Below, in pieces: positions 35,796-50,844 of a DNA stretch of 64,000 nt. The position numbers were made by a program, and so were the translations under genes. Each line of letters begins with the position of its first letter. Position 1 is the stretch's first letter. The DNA is from Pseudarthrobacter sp. W1I19 (GTDB lineage Bacteria; Actinomycetota; Actinomycetes; Actinomycetales; Micrococcaceae). Location of the stretch: contig NZ_JAUSZR010000001.1 in the NCBI RefSeq assembly GCF_030817835.1, positions 2,728,001 to 2,792,000 of the forward strand, given 5' to 3'. A model generated the notes under the pieces. That model did no database searches, was not told the DNA's origin, and saw nothing but the letters and a program-made list of their open reading frames with translations.

Positions 35796-36325
35796 TTATT
35801 GCCCGGCCTCTTCGGCCAGTTGCAGGAACCTGGCGGCGAGGTCCTGGCCGCCGTTGGGGTCCCGGGAGACCAGCAGCACGGTGTCGTCCCCGGCGATCGT
35901 CCCCAAAATGGACGGCATCACCGAGTGGTCGATGGCCAGGGCCAGGAAATTGGCGGCTCCGGGCGGCGTGCGGAGCACGGCGATATTGGCCGAGGCCTCC
36001 GCGGTGACCAGGAGTTCGCTGCAGAGCCGTGCCAGCCGGGCGTCCAGGATTTCCTGGCTCACTCCGCTCTTGGCGGCCCGCTCGCCGCCCTCGCCGGGGA
36101 CGGCGTACACCAGCACGCCTTCCTTGCCGCGGACCCGGACCGCGCCCAGTTCCACGAGGTCGCGGGACAGGGTGGCCTGGGTGACCTGCACGCCGTCGTC
36201 CGCGAGCAGGGCCGCCAGCTCCGCCTGGGACCGCACGGATTCACCCGTAAGGATGGCCGTGATGCGTGCCTGGCGGGCTGTTTTGGTGGCCGGGCTGGAG
36301 CCCGGCACCGCCGGTTGGGCGGACA

Positions 36326-36326
<1 letters not shown>
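35796..36326 (-). CDS. argR: Arginine repressor
   Basis: Hexameric arginine-sensing repressor of 176 residues that controls this operon. The N-terminal winged helix includes [20 protein letters not shown] and the recognition helix [17 protein letters not shown]; the C-terminal oligomerisation and arginine-binding domain ends [15 protein letters not shown]. The GTG start overlaps the argF stop by 1 nt (TAGTG). A 15-residue N-terminal lead precedes the fold. Confidence 0.96.
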
Positions 36327-38606
<2,280 letters not shown>

Positions 38607-38610
<4 letters not shown>

Positions 38611-39566
38611 CCGTTGATCTCCTCATCGGGAACCACCTGGGTGCCGATTCCCGCCGTCGTGAATGTTTCCAGAAGCATGGAGTGGGGCAGGCGCCCGTCC
38701 ACGATGTGCGCACGTTCCACTCCCTCATCTATGGCCTTGAGGCAGGCGGCCATCTTGGGGATCATGCCCGATTCGAGTTTGGGCAGCATGTCCCGCAGCT
38801 CGGAGGCCGTCAGCGAGGAAATCAGCGAAGACTTGTCCGGCCAGTTGGCATAGAGGCCTTCAACGTCCGTCAGGATGACCAGTTTGGAGGCGCCCAGCGC
38901 CGAGGCGACGGCCGCAGCAGCGGTGTCGGCGTTAACATTGAGGACCTGGCCCGTGGGCTGGAAGCGCGCAGTGCCGGCCACGCCGTCGCCGCCGTCAACG
39001 ATCTCCGGGGCAACGGTGGAGATCACCGGGATCCGGCCGGCCTCAAGAATGTCCACAATGCCTGCCGGGTCGACGCCGACCACCTCGCCTACCAGCCCGA
39101 GGTCCACTTCTTCGCCGTTCACCACAGTCCCGGTCCGGACAGCGCGCAGCAGTCCGCCGTCTTCCCCGGACATGCCCACAGCATAGGGCCCGTGGGAGTT
39201 GATCAGGCCCACCAGTTCGCGTCCCACCTGGCCGGTGAGGACCATGCGGACCACGTCCATGGCCTCGGGGGTGGTGACGCGCAGCCCGCCCTTGAACTCG
39301 GATTCAATGCCCAGCCGGCCCAGCATGGAGTTGATCTGCGGACCGCCGCCATGAACCACCACCGGGTGGATGCCCACGTGGTGGAGGAAAACGATGTCCT
39401 CGGCGAAGGCGCGGCGCAGCTCGTCGTTGACCATGGCGTTGCCGCCGTACTTGACCACCATGATGGAACCGGCGAACCGCTGGATCCAAGGCAGGGCCTC
39501 AATCAGGGTGGCGGCCTTGTCCTGCGCATCGGACATGGTGGTGGTTTCACGCGTCTGGGTGTTCAT
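38607..39566 (-). CDS. argB: Acetylglutamate kinase
   Basis: Amino acid kinase fold of 319 residues; it phosphorylates N-acetylglutamate and is usually the arginine-inhibited step. Visible are [10 protein letters not shown] (phosphate binding), [14 protein letters not shown] and [16 protein letters not shown]. The ATG at 39566 has GGAAAG 7 nt upstream; longer readings enter argJ. The N-terminal helix ([14 protein letters not shown]) is of the type found in arginine-sensitive hexameric enzymes. Confidence 0.96.
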
Positions 39567-39606
39567 GCTGTCACTTTCCGCAACGGTTTTTCCGGGGGCG
39601 CGGCTC

Positions 39607-41867
<2,261 letters not shown>

Positions 41868-41973
41868 TCAGACTTAACCGCCGAAGGCCTGCCGTATCCT
41901 GAGTAGAGGGTGATCCTGACCATGCAGTCCGAATGTCGGCTGCAATGTTGCCCGTAACAGTCACGAGGCGTCT

Positions 41974-43065
41974 TTGACCACCACCCTACCCACTTCTGTC
42001 CGCCGTGGCCCGCGTGTCCGGCAGCCGAACGCCGTAGTCCTGAGCTACTCCGAACTCTTGAAAGCCGTCAAAGCGGAAGGGCTGCTGGAACGGCGGGTGG
42101 GTTTCTACGCCACCCTGTTCTCGGTCCTGGTCCTCCTCATGGCAGCCGCGTGGTTCGGCTTCGCCCTGATCGGGGACAGCTGGTTCCAGCTCCTGATTGC
42201 GGCCGCCGTTGGCGTCCTCTGCACGCAGCTCAGCTTTCTGGCCCACGAGGCCGGCCACCGGCAGATCTTTGCCTCACGGCGCGCCAACGACTGGTCTGCG
42301 CGCCTGCTGGCCACGTCCGTGGCGGGGATCAGTTATTCCTGGTGGGAACAAAAGCACGGCGCGCACCACAACCACCCCAATGTGGTTTCCAAGGACCCGG
42401 ACATCGCCACCGGCGCGATCGCCTTCCACGCCGAGGGCGCTGCCACCAGGCAGGGCCCTCTGTCCTTCCTGACCAGGAAACAGGGCTGGTTCTTCTTTCC
42501 CCTGCTCCTGCTCGTTGGGCTGGGCCTGCAGATAGATTCCGTGCGCTTCATTGTGCGCAGGGCAAAGGTGACGCACCGCTGGGTGGAGATTCCCATCCTC
42601 GCCGTCCGGCTGGCCCTGCTCCCGGTCCTGGCTTTCACCTTCCTGCCGCCGGGCATGGCGGCCGCTTTCATCGGCGTCCAACTGGCGGTCTTCGGTTTTT
42701 ACATGGGGGCCTCCTTTGCCCCCAACCACAAGGGCATGCCTGTCCTGCCTGCGGACAGCAGGGTGGACTTCTTCAGCCGGCAGGTCCTGACCTCACGGAA
42801 CATTTCCGGCGGCCGTTTTATGGACATCCTGCTGGGCGGGCTGAACCGCCAGGCTGAACACCACCTCTTCCCGGACATGGCACGGCCCCAGCTGGACCGG
42901 GCGGCCGCCATCGTTCGTGAGTATTGCAGCAAGCACCAGGTTCCCTATACCGAGACCACTTTGCTGCAGTCCTACGGCATCATCGTCCGCTACCTCAACC
43001 AGGTGGGGCTTGCGGCAGGACGCCACTTCGAGTGCCCCATGGCAACGGTTACGCGCCGCTACTGA
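41974..43065 (+). CDS. Membrane fatty acid desaturase
   Basis: Di-iron acyl desaturase of 363 residues with four main membrane helices (YATLFSVLVLLMAAAWFGFA, LLIAAAVGVLCTQLSFLA, FFFPLLLLVGLGLQ, FLPPGMAAAFIGVQLAVFGF). His boxes: HEAGH (91-95), HGAHHNH (128-134) and a QAEHH box (about 292-296). A Gln in place of the first His of box 3 is the pattern of front-end (delta-5/6 type) desaturases, but no cytochrome b5 domain is fused. The TTG start at 41974 follows GAGGCG by 3-4 nt. It is divergent from argC. Confidence 0.88.
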   Translation: MTTTLPTSVRRGPRVRQPNAVVLSYSELLKAVKAEGLLERRVGFYATLFSVLVLLMAAAWFGFALIGDSWFQLLIAAAVGVLCTQLSFLAHEAGHRQIFASRRANDWSARLLATSVAGISYSWWEQKHGAHHNHPNVVSKDPDIATGAIAFHAEGAATRQGPLSFLTRKQGWFFFPLLLLVGLGLQIDSVRFIVRRAKVTHRWVEIPILAVRLALLPVLAFTFLPPGMAAAFIGVQLAVFGFYMGASFAPNHKGMPVLPADSRVDFFSRQVLTSRNISGGRFMDILLGGLNRQAEHHLFPDMARPQLDRAAAIVREYCSKHQVPYTETTLLQSYGIIVRYLNQVGLAAGRHFECPMATVTRRY

Positions 43066-43142
43066 ACAGCCCCGCCTTGACGCAGGTGGAGCCTAGGATG
43101 GGTGAACCGGGCCAGGAAATCCCCGCCCGTGGAAGGAATCCC

Positions 43143-44108
43143 ATGACGCACGCAATCGTCGCCGGGCAAGCCGGCGGTCCCGAAGTCCTCTCCTACACCC
43201 CGGTTGAGCGCCCTGTTCCCGGTCCCGGGCAGCTGCTGGTCAAGGTGGCCGCTGCCGGAGTGAATTTCATCGACACCTACAAGCGCAGCGGCGTGTACAA
43301 GGTCCAGTATCCTTTCACCCCCGGCGCCGAGGCTGCCGGAACCGTGGAGGAGGTGGGTGAGGGCGTCACAGCCTTTGTTTCCGGTGACCGTGTTGCCACC
43401 GCCGAAGGCCAGGACTGCTATGCGGGCTATGCCCTGGTGGAGGCTGACAAAGCACTGCCTGTGCCTGACGGCCTTGATGATTTCACCGCCGCCGCCCTTC
43501 CGCTGCAGGGCCTGACGGCGCACTACCTGATCAACTCCACCTTCAAGGTGGAGGCCGGCCATAACGTCCTGCTGCACGCCGGCGCCGGCGGAGTGGGGCT
43601 CCTGCTGATCCAGCTCCTGAAGGCAAAGGGCGCCCGGGTGATCACCACCGTGTCCACCGACGAAAAGGAAGCCCTCGCCCTCGACGCCGGGGCGGACCAT
43701 GTCCTGCGCTACGACGGCTTCGCTGATCGGGTCAAGGACCTCACGGACGGCCGCGGCGTGGACGTTGCCTACGACGGCGTGGGCAAGGATACTTTCGACG
43801 GCTCCCTCGCCTCCCTGCGCGTGCGCGGCATGCTGGCGCTCTTCGGGGCAGCCTCCGGCCCGGTCCCGCCGGTGGATCCGCAGCGCCTCAACGCCGGCGG
43901 ATCGCTGTTCCTCACCAGGCCCACCATGGCCCATTACCTGCAGGACGCAGCGGAACGGCGCTGGCGGTCGGATGAGATTTTCGCGGCAGCAGCCAACGGA
44001 AGCTTGAAGGTCCGGGTCGGCGCCCGCTACCCGCTGTCCCAGGCGGGCCAGGCGCACCGCGACCTTGAGGGCCGGAAGACCACCGGAAAGGTCCTCCTGG
44101 TCCCCTAG
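43143..44108 (+). CDS. Zinc-free quinone oxidoreductase (MDR family)
   Basis: NADPH:quinone reductase-like protein of 321 residues. The N-terminal GroES-like domain holds VAAAGVNFIDTYKRSGVY and PFTPGAEAAGTVEEVGEGV; the nucleotide fold has HAGAGGVGLLLIQLLKAKGA and the YDGVGKDTFDGSL segment. Catalytic zinc ligands are absent, as in the QOR subgroup. GGAAGGA lies 6 nt before the ATG. The 77-bp gap after the desaturase suggests it could share that transcript. Confidence 0.92.
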   Translation: MTHAIVAGQAGGPEVLSYTPVERPVPGPGQLLVKVAAAGVNFIDTYKRSGVYKVQYPFTPGAEAAGTVEEVGEGVTAFVSGDRVATAEGQDCYAGYALVEADKALPVPDGLDDFTAAALPLQGLTAHYLINSTFKVEAGHNVLLHAGAGGVGLLLIQLLKAKGARVITTVSTDEKEALALDAGADHVLRYDGFADRVKDLTDGRGVDVAYDGVGKDTFDGSLASLRVRGMLALFGAASGPVPPVDPQRLNAGGSLFLTRPTMAHYLQDAAERRWRSDEIFAAAANGSLKVRVGARYPLSQAGQAHRDLEGRKTTGKVLLVP

Positions 44109-44132
44109 CAAGGTGGCTTCGCCACAGCGCAA

Positions 44133-44165
44133 AAGTCCCCGCAACCATGATGGTTGCGGGGACTT
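44133..44165. terminator. Bidirectional terminator between the quinone reductase and pheT
   Basis: AAGTCCCCGCAACCA (44133-44147) and TGGTTGCGGGGACTT (44151-44165) form a perfect 15-bp stem with a 3-nt loop, between converging genes. CTTTTGC-like runs occur on the minus side, a modest T run on the plus side. Confidence 0.88.
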
Positions 44166-44188
44166 CTGTTGTTGCGGGCTGCCTGCGC

Positions 44189-46732
44189 TTAGCGCTGCAC
44201 CGCGCCGAACCGCTCGGCGGCCAGGGCAACGGCGCTTTCACGCGCTGCCGATGCCTCGTCCGCGGTCAGGGTGCGGTCGTCGGCCCGGAACCGGAGTCCG
44301 AAGGCCAGCGATTTCTTGCCGTCCTCGATTCCCTTGCCGGCGTAGACGTCAAAGAGTGCAACGTCTTCCAGGAGTTCGCCGGCACCTTCGCGGAGGGCCG
44401 CCAGTACCTCATCGGCCGGGACGTCCGCAGGAACCACCAGCGCCACGTCCTGGGTGGCGACAGGGAAGGACGAGATATGGCGGGCCACAATGACGTCCGG
44501 GGCAGCGTCGAACAGTGCGTCGGCGCTGAGCTCCAGGGCCACGGACTGGGCCGGCATGTCCGATGCCGCCAGCAGCTTGGGGTGCAGCTCGCCGGCGTAG
44601 CCCACCACTTCGCCGGTGCGCAGCGAGAGCCGGGCCGTCCGGCCGGGGTGGAATGCCTGGTGGCTGCCCTGGCTGACTACGATCTCAACGCCCAGGACGT
44701 CGCCGGCGATCCGGGCGATGTCCAGGGCATCAGCCCAGTCCCACACACGCGGAGCGTGCGCGGCGGCGGCCGGCGAATCATGCCCGGTGAGGACCACCGC
44801 GAGGTGGAACGGCTGGGCGGGGACGCCGTCGTACAGGGCATCCAGTACGTCATCCGAGGGTTTGGCGCCCAGCGGCGGGATGGATGGGGTACCCATCTTC
44901 TCAGCAGGCAGGAACACCAGGCCCGACTCGAAGAGCGCCAGGTCGCGGAAGCCGCGCGAGTGGTTCCGCTTGGCCACCTCGATGAGCCCGGGCAGGATGG
45001 AGGTCCGCAGGAAGCCCTGCTCCTCGCTGATCGGGTTGGCCAGCTTGACCGCCGTCCGGCCCGCACCCTGTTCGGCCACGCCGAAGGTATCGTTCGCGGC
45101 TTTGGACACAAACGGGTAGGACAGGACCTCGGTGAGGCCCGCATCGGCCAGTGCCTGGATGAGGCGCCGGCGCTGCTGCTGCACGCGGGTCAGGCCGCGG
45201 CCGGGAGGGGCCACAGGCAGCGTCGCGGGAATCTTGTCGTAGCCCACCAGGCGGGCGATCTCCTCGGAGAGGTCCTCCTTGGTCTCCAGGTCGTGCCGCC
45301 AGCTGGGCGCAGTGACGCTCCAGCCGCCGTCGTTCTTCACCACGGCCGCGCCCAGGTCCTCAAGGGAGGTGACGATCTGCTCCTCAGTGAAGTCGATGCC
45401 GATCCGGGCGGCAGCAAACTCTGCCGGGAGATCGATGGTCACGGTGTCCGGGGCGGTTCCGACGTCGGTTCCTGCCTCGTCTGCCGTGCCGCCGGCGAGC
45501 TCCACGAGAAGGTCCACCACGCGCTGGGCGGCGATGCCGGCCACCTGCCAGTCAACGCCGCGCTCGAAGCGCTTGGACGCTTCGGACGGCAGCTTGTGGC
45601 GGCGGCGGGAACGGGAGATGGACACCTCGTCGAAGTGCGCGGCCTCCACCAGGATGTTCGACGTCGTTCCGCCCACCTCGGTGTCCGCCCCGCCCATCAC
45701 GCCGGCGATGCCGATGGCACCGGAGTCGTCCGTGATCAGCAGGTCCTCGGGGTCAAGGGTGCGTACCTTGTCATCGAGGGTGGTGATCTTCTCCCCCGCC
45801 GCGGCCCGGCGCACCACAATGTCCCCGGACAGCTTGTCCAGGTCGTAGCAGTGCGTGGGCTGGCCAAGTTCCAGCATCACGTAGTTGGAGATGTCCACCG
45901 GCAGGGAGATGGAGCGGATGCCGGCCAGCCGAAGCCTGGACACCATCCACTGCGGGGTGGGCCTGGTGGCGTCCACGCCGCGGACCGTCCGGGCAACGAA
46001 CCGGTCGCAGCCCGGCTTGCCGTAGATCGGGGCATCGTCATTGAGCTTGACGCCGTAACCGCCGGAAAGCGCCGCGGGGGCCTGCACCCGGCCGGCCGGG
46101 TCCGTGAAGGTGGTCCCGGTGGCGTGCGCGTACTCGCGGGCAACACCACGGATGGAGAAGGCGTAACCGCGGTCCGGCGTGACGTTGATTTCAGCCGCTT
46201 CGTCGTAGAGGCCCAGAAGCTTCATGGCGTCGGTGCCCACCTCGGGATCCAGCCCGATGCGGGACAGCACCAGGATGCCGTCGTGGTCCTCGCCGATGCC
46301 CAGTTCGCGGACGGAGGCGATCATGCCGGCGGAGAGGTGGCCGTAGGTCTTGCGCGCGGAGATATGGAAGTCACCCGGCAGCACGGCGCCCGGCAGCGTG
46401 ACCACCACTTTGTCGCCCTCAACGAAGTTGTGGGCGCCGCAGATGATGCCCTGCACGCCGGAGGGGTCGATGCCCTTGCCGGTAAGCGTCTGCTCCTGCC
46501 CCTCGGGGACAACGCGGACCTGGCACCAGTTGATGGTCTTGCCGTTGGTCTGCGGTTCCTTGACCAGGCTCAGGACCTGGCCCACCACAATGGGACCCTT
46601 CAGGGTGTCCGTGGGACGGTGGACGTCTTCTTCCTCAAAGCCCACCTTGACCAGTTCGCCCATCACGTCTTCGGCCGTTGCTCCGGCCGGTACCTCCGCG
46701 AATTCACGCAGCCAGGAAATTGGGATACGCAC
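44189..46732 (-). CDS. pheT: Phenylalanyl-tRNA synthetase beta subunit
   Basis: Beta chain of the (alpha-beta)2 synthetase; 847 residues from the GTG at 46732. Starts VRIPISWLREFAEV, followed by the tRNA-binding OB domain (VGQVLSLVKEP...NWCQVRV), the B3/B4 editing domain, B5 (LPAEFAAARIGIDFTEEQIV) and the C-terminal FDX-ACB anticodon-binding domain. Only 2 nt separate it from the pheS stop. Longer readings overlap pheS. Confidence 0.96.
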   Translation of the reverse strand: MRIPISWLREFAEVPAGATAEDVMGELVKVGFEEEDVHRPTDTLKGPIVVGQVLSLVKEPQTNGKTINWCQVRVVPEGQEQTLTGKGIDPSGVQGIICGAHNFVEGDKVVVTLPGAVLPGDFHISARKTYGHLSAGMIASVRELGIGEDHDGILVLSRIGLDPEVGTDAMKLLGLYDEAAEINVTPDRGYAFSIRGVAREYAHATGTTFTDPAGRVQAPAALSGGYGVKLNDDAPIYGKPGCDRFVARTVRGVDATRPTPQWMVSRLRLAGIRSISLPVDISNYVMLELGQPTHCYDLDKLSGDIVVRRAAAGEKITTLDDKVRTLDPEDLLITDDSGAIGIAGVMGGADTEVGGTTSNILVEAAHFDEVSISRSRRRHKLPSEASKRFERGVDWQVAGIAAQRVVDLLVELAGGTADEAGTDVGTAPDTVTIDLPAEFAAARIGIDFTEEQIVTSLEDLGAAVVKNDGGWSVTAPSWRHDLETKEDLSEEIARLVGYDKIPATLPVAPPGRGLTRVQQQRRRLIQALADAGLTEVLSYPFVSKAANDTFGVAEQGAGRTAVKLANPISEEQGFLRTSILPGLIEVAKRNHSRGFRDLALFESGLVFLPAEKMGTPSIPPLGAKPSDDVLDALYDGVPAQPFHLAVVLTGHDSPAAAAHAPRVWDWADALDIARIAGDVLGVEIVVSQGSHQAFHPGRTARLSLRTGEVVGYAGELHPKLLAASDMPAQSVALELSADALFDAAPDVIVARHISSFPVATQDVALVVPADVPADEVLAALREGAGELLEDVALFDVYAGKGIEDGKKSLAFGLRFRADDRTLTADEASAARESAVALAAERFGAVQR

Positions 46733-46734
46733 TG

Positions 46735-47796
<1,062 letters not shown>

Positions 47797-47821
47797 CTAC
47801 TGTTCTTAGCTACGAGTCGTG

Positions 47822-47854
47822 GCTGCCGGCGGGCATCTCCGGTTTCCCGGCAGC
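47822..47854 (-). promoter_or_regulatory. Leader hairpin before pheS
   Basis: GCTGCCGG (47822-47829) and CCGGCAGC (47847-47854) can pair in the roughly 150-nt leader upstream of pheS. No poly-Phe leader peptide was found. The role, if any, is unknown. Confidence 0.3.
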
Positions 47855-47983
47855 GCGTCCGCTGGCAGGTCATGGATGAATGCCCTCAAATTCAGTTCAT
47901 TCAATGACCAGGTCAGGGCATACCGGAAAATCCGGCCGCCACTGCCCTCCAGTCTAATTGAACCGTCCGGCTACCATGGCCTC

Positions 47984-48481
47984 ATGACACCACGGAAGCC
48001 TTCGGAGCTTCGGCGGCCGCTGACCGGACCGCAGGTGCTGCGGCTGCTGGCGAACGCTGCCAACGGCAGCACGGTCCTGGGGCTCGCCGTGGCTGCGTTG
48101 TCCCGGACGGATGTCGGCCGGGGCCCCCGCGGGCTCATCATCGCCGGCGGGTACCGGTGGCGGCTGCCGTTTGCCGGTGCGTTTACGTTGGGCAACGTTG
48201 TCCTGTGCCGCTGCGCTGCCCCTGATTTGCTCGCCCGCCCGGAGCTGCTGGCCCATGAGGAAAAGCACTGTTCCCAGTACGCCTGGTGCTTTGGCGCCCC
48301 CTTCCTTCCGCTCTATTTCCTGGCTGCCGGGTGGTCAGTGCTTCGGACCGGAAATCCCGGAACAGGCAACTTCTTCGAGCGGCACGCTGGCCTTGTTGCC
48401 GGCGGATACCCGGTCCACGGGACACCGCCCCGGGGCATCCGCCTGCCGGGGATGACCCGCCCTTCCGAAACGGAGGCGTGA
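47984..48481 (+). CDS. Small membrane protein with an HExxH motif
   Basis: I do not recognise a named family. The 165-residue product from the ATG at 47984 has HEEKH at residues 91-95 (LLAHEEKHCSQYAW), a zincin-type metal motif, followed by a hydrophobic helix (GAPFLPLYFLAAGWSVL) and a Glu in NFFERHAG that could be a third ligand. A weak hydrophobic stretch precedes it (AGAFTLGNVVLC). It could be a minimal metalloprotease or a metal-binding relic. No clear ribosome binding site. It lies 3 nt before the SIMPL gene. Confidence 0.65.
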   Translation: MTPRKPSELRRPLTGPQVLRLLANAANGSTVLGLAVAALSRTDVGRGPRGLIIAGGYRWRLPFAGAFTLGNVVLCRCAAPDLLARPELLAHEEKHCSQYAWCFGAPFLPLYFLAAGWSVLRTGNPGTGNFFERHAGLVAGGYPVHGTPPRGIRLPGMTRPSETEA

Positions 48482-48484
48482 CCC

Positions 48485-49216
48485 ATGCCGGGCGAAGCCC
48501 CACATCCACCCGGGGTGAGCAGCCGCGATGGGGCGGGCACCGCCGTCGGGCAGGCCGGTCATCAGTCCGACGGCGATTCTTCCACCGGCACAGTCAGCGT
48601 CACCGGAACCGGCTCGGCCGAAGCAGCGCCTGACCTGCTGGTGGTGTCCATCGGGGTGGAATGCCGTGCCGGCTCCGTGGCGGCGGCGTGGCAGCGGGCA
48701 GGCAGCACTTCCGACGCCGTGGCGTCAACGTTCCGCCGCCACGGCGTTGCCGGTGCGGACATCAGGACAACTGGCCTCAACGTCCGGGCGGACCTCGTGT
48801 GGCGCGAAGGCGAAGGCCAGTCCGTGACCGGATACGTCGCCACGAGCACCCTCACCGTAAGGCTGCGGACGCCCGGTTCAGCCTCCGCCGTTATTTCCGA
48901 CGCGGTGGAGGCCGGCGGCAACGACGTCCGGCTCAACGGCCTTGAACTGACTTTTGCGGACGACGCCGAGGTCCGGGCGCGTGCGCGGGAAGCGGCGTGG
49001 CTTGACGCTCTCCGCTCGGCCGAGCAGTTTGCCCGCCTCGCCTCCGCCCGGCTGGGCCGGGTTCTTTCCATCACGGACAACGTCACGCCACATGCGCCGG
49101 TGCCCCTCCCCCGGATGCAGCGTGCATCCTCGGTGGAGGCCCTGGCGGTGGAAGCCGGGGAAACAGCAGTGGATATGGACATCAGGGTGGTTTGGGAGCT
49201 CAAGCCGCTGGGTTGA
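48485..49216 (+). CDS. SIMPL-domain (DUF541) protein
   Basis: Protein of 243 residues with the repeat-containing SIMPL fold: GTVSVTGTGSAEAAPDLLVV at the start, GADIRTTGLNVRADLVWREG in the middle, then a helix AREAAWLDALRSAEQFARLA and an end VDMDIRVVWEL. Family members are often exported, but no signal peptide is visible: about 35 polar residues precede the domain, so this one may be cytosolic. The function of the family is poorly defined. It is co-oriented with the HExxH gene 3 nt upstream. Confidence 0.82.
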   Translation: MPGEAPHPPGVSSRDGAGTAVGQAGHQSDGDSSTGTVSVTGTGSAEAAPDLLVVSIGVECRAGSVAAAWQRAGSTSDAVASTFRRHGVAGADIRTTGLNVRADLVWREGEGQSVTGYVATSTLTVRLRTPGSASAVISDAVEAGGNDVRLNGLELTFADDAEVRARAREAAWLDALRSAEQFARLASARLGRVLSITDNVTPHAPVPLPRMQRASSVEALAVEAGETAVDMDIRVVWELKPLG

Positions 49217-49243
49217 TTGGCTGCCCGGCGCCTGCGTGGTTGC

Positions 49244-49272
49244 TTGACTTAAGTTCGAACATACATTCGAAT
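49244..49272 (+). promoter_or_regulatory. SOS-box promoter of the radical SAM gene
   Basis: TTGACT (49244-49249) and TCGAAT (49267-49272) are 17 bp apart. Overlapping the spacer and the -10 is TCGAAC-ATAC-ATTCGA (49255-49270), one base off the actinobacterial LexA box TCGAAC-N4-GTTCGA. The ATG at 49280 is 7 nt after the -10 with no ribosome binding site, so the mRNA is predicted to be leaderless. Confidence 0.7.
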
Positions 49273-49279
49273 AGATTCC

Positions 49280-50383
49280 ATGAGATGGGACGCCCAAGCA
49301 TTGATGCCGCCGCCGGCCGGAGCAGCTGCGGACGGCGCCTCACCCGCGCTCCTGCCCTTGGCCGGGCTGGTCCGGTCCGTTACAACTCCTGAGTTCGCCG
49401 GCATCACCTTCCACGAGGTCACCGCCAAATCGGTGCTCAACAAGGTACCGGCCGGTTCGCGTATGCCATTCGAATGGACCATCAACCCTTACCGGGGGTG
49501 CAGCCACGCCTGCGTGTACTGCTTCGCCAGGAAAACCCACACGTACCTCGATTTCGACGCCGGGCAGGACTTCGACAGCCAGGTGGTGGTCAAGGTCAAC
49601 GCGGCGGAGGTGCTCCGGAAGGAACTGGCCAAGCCGTCCTGGGGCCGCCACCAGGTAGCCCTGGGCACCAACACCGATCCGTACCAGCGGGCCGAGGGCC
49701 GCTACCGCTTGATGCCCGGGATCATCACAGCACTGGCGGAGTCGGGCACTCCGCTGTCCATCCTCACCAAGGGCACCCTCCTGGCCAGGGACATTCCGTT
49801 GCTGAAGAGCGTCGCCACCCAGGTGCCGGTGGGCCTGGGAATCTCCCTTGCCATGACTAACGAGGCGTTGTCCGAAGCCATCGAACCGGGCACTCCGGGA
49901 CCCCGCGCGCGGCTCAAGCTGGTCTCCCGGCTGCGCGAGGCGGGGCTGCCCTGCGGTGTTATGGCCATGCCCATTCTGCCCTGGCTCACGGACGGCGACG
50001 AAGCCCTGGATTCGCTTTTCTCCTCGCTCGCTGCGGCCGGGGCCACCGGTGTGACTGCCGGCGCCCTCTATTTGAAGCCGGGAGGCACCAGGGAGTGGTT
50101 TATGAAGTGGATCGCAGCCCATCATCCGGAGCTGGCGGGCCGCTACGGCCGGCTCTATGGCGCAGGCTCCTACGCCTCCAAGGAATACCGGGCCTGGCTC
50201 GGCGGCAGGATCCGCTATTTCAAGGCCCGTCACGGCTTCTCTGATTCCTCCGGATTCAGCCACCGGGACCTCGACGATCCCCGCAACGAAGAAGCGGAGT
50301 ACCCGGCGGGCATTATCCCGGCCGGCATTCCCCCAGCGGCAGCTGACACCCCAACCCCTGCGACGCAGGCCACCCTTTTTTAG
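49280..50383 (+). CDS. Radical SAM protein, Rv2578c family
   Basis: Iron-sulfur enzyme of 367 residues related to SplB/PhpK-like proteins. The cluster motif is CSHACVYC (CxxxCxxC) in NPYRGCSHACVYCFARKTH; ALGTNTDPYQRAEGRYRLMP and SILTKGTLLARDIPLL are typical of the Rv2578c group. The substrate is unknown. The start sits in a LexA-controlled promoter, hinting at a DNA-damage role (possibly lesion repair); that is inference. Confidence 0.88.
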   Translation: MRWDAQALMPPPAGAAADGASPALLPLAGLVRSVTTPEFAGITFHEVTAKSVLNKVPAGSRMPFEWTINPYRGCSHACVYCFARKTHTYLDFDAGQDFDSQVVVKVNAAEVLRKELAKPSWGRHQVALGTNTDPYQRAEGRYRLMPGIITALAESGTPLSILTKGTLLARDIPLLKSVATQVPVGLGISLAMTNEALSEAIEPGTPGPRARLKLVSRLREAGLPCGVMAMPILPWLTDGDEALDSLFSSLAAAGATGVTAGALYLKPGGTREWFMKWIAAHHPELAGRYGRLYGAGSYASKEYRAWLGGRIRYFKARHGFSDSSGFSHRDLDDPRNEEAEYPAGIIPAGIPPAAADTPTPATQATLF

Positions 50384-50397
50384 CGGGCCGGCTACTG

Positions 50398-50844
50398 TCA
50401 GCGCGTGCCCGCTGCCGGCACTTCGAGTGCCGCCAGCAACTCCCTGACGATCGGGAAGTCGGCCGGAATCCAGGGCAGGCCAAGGACCTCATCCTGGTCG
50501 GCCAGTGACACCCATCGAAGTTCGTCGTGGTCCTCAAGGGGCTGCGGCTCGCCTGCCAGGATCTCTGCGAACCAGACACGCATGCTGGCCCGCTCATTCA
50601 GCGGCCAACCGGTGGGAGAGTCCGCCGGAAGTTCAGAGCCGAGGCGCACCCCGATCCCCAGCTCCTCGCCCAGCTCCCGGCAGAGCGCCGACTCAGGCTC
50701 TTCGCCGGGCTCAACCTTGCCGCCGGGGAACTCCCACAGGCCGGCCAGCTTCTCAGGAGCACTGCGGCGGGCCACGAGCAGCAGGGAAGGTTCCGCGAGG
50801 CGGTCCACTACGGCTCCGCCCACCACCTGTATCAGTCCAGTCAC
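50398..50844 (-). CDS. MutT-like 8-oxo-dGTP diphosphatase
   Basis: Nudix protein of 148 residues with a full MutT box: GGKVEPGEEPESALCRELGE followed by ELGI. LLVARRSAPEKLAGLWEFPG before it matches MutT/CTP-pyrophosphohydrolase closely. It prevents A-C transversions by removing 8-oxo-dGTP. It converges on the radical SAM gene with only 14 bp between stops, so no separate terminator is visible. Confidence 0.9.
   Translation of the reverse strand: MTGLIQVVGGAVVDRLAEPSLLLVARRSAPEKLAGLWEFPGGKVEPGEEPESALCRELGEELGIGVRLGSELPADSPTGWPLNERASMRVWFAEILAGEPQPLEDHDELRWVSLADQDEVLGLPWIPADFPIVRELLAALEVPAAGTR

Noticed and set aside
47797..47983. T-box or Phe attenuator upstream of pheS
   Set aside because: No T-box core (TGGNACCGCG-like) and no Phe-rich leader peptide; only a small hairpin is visible.
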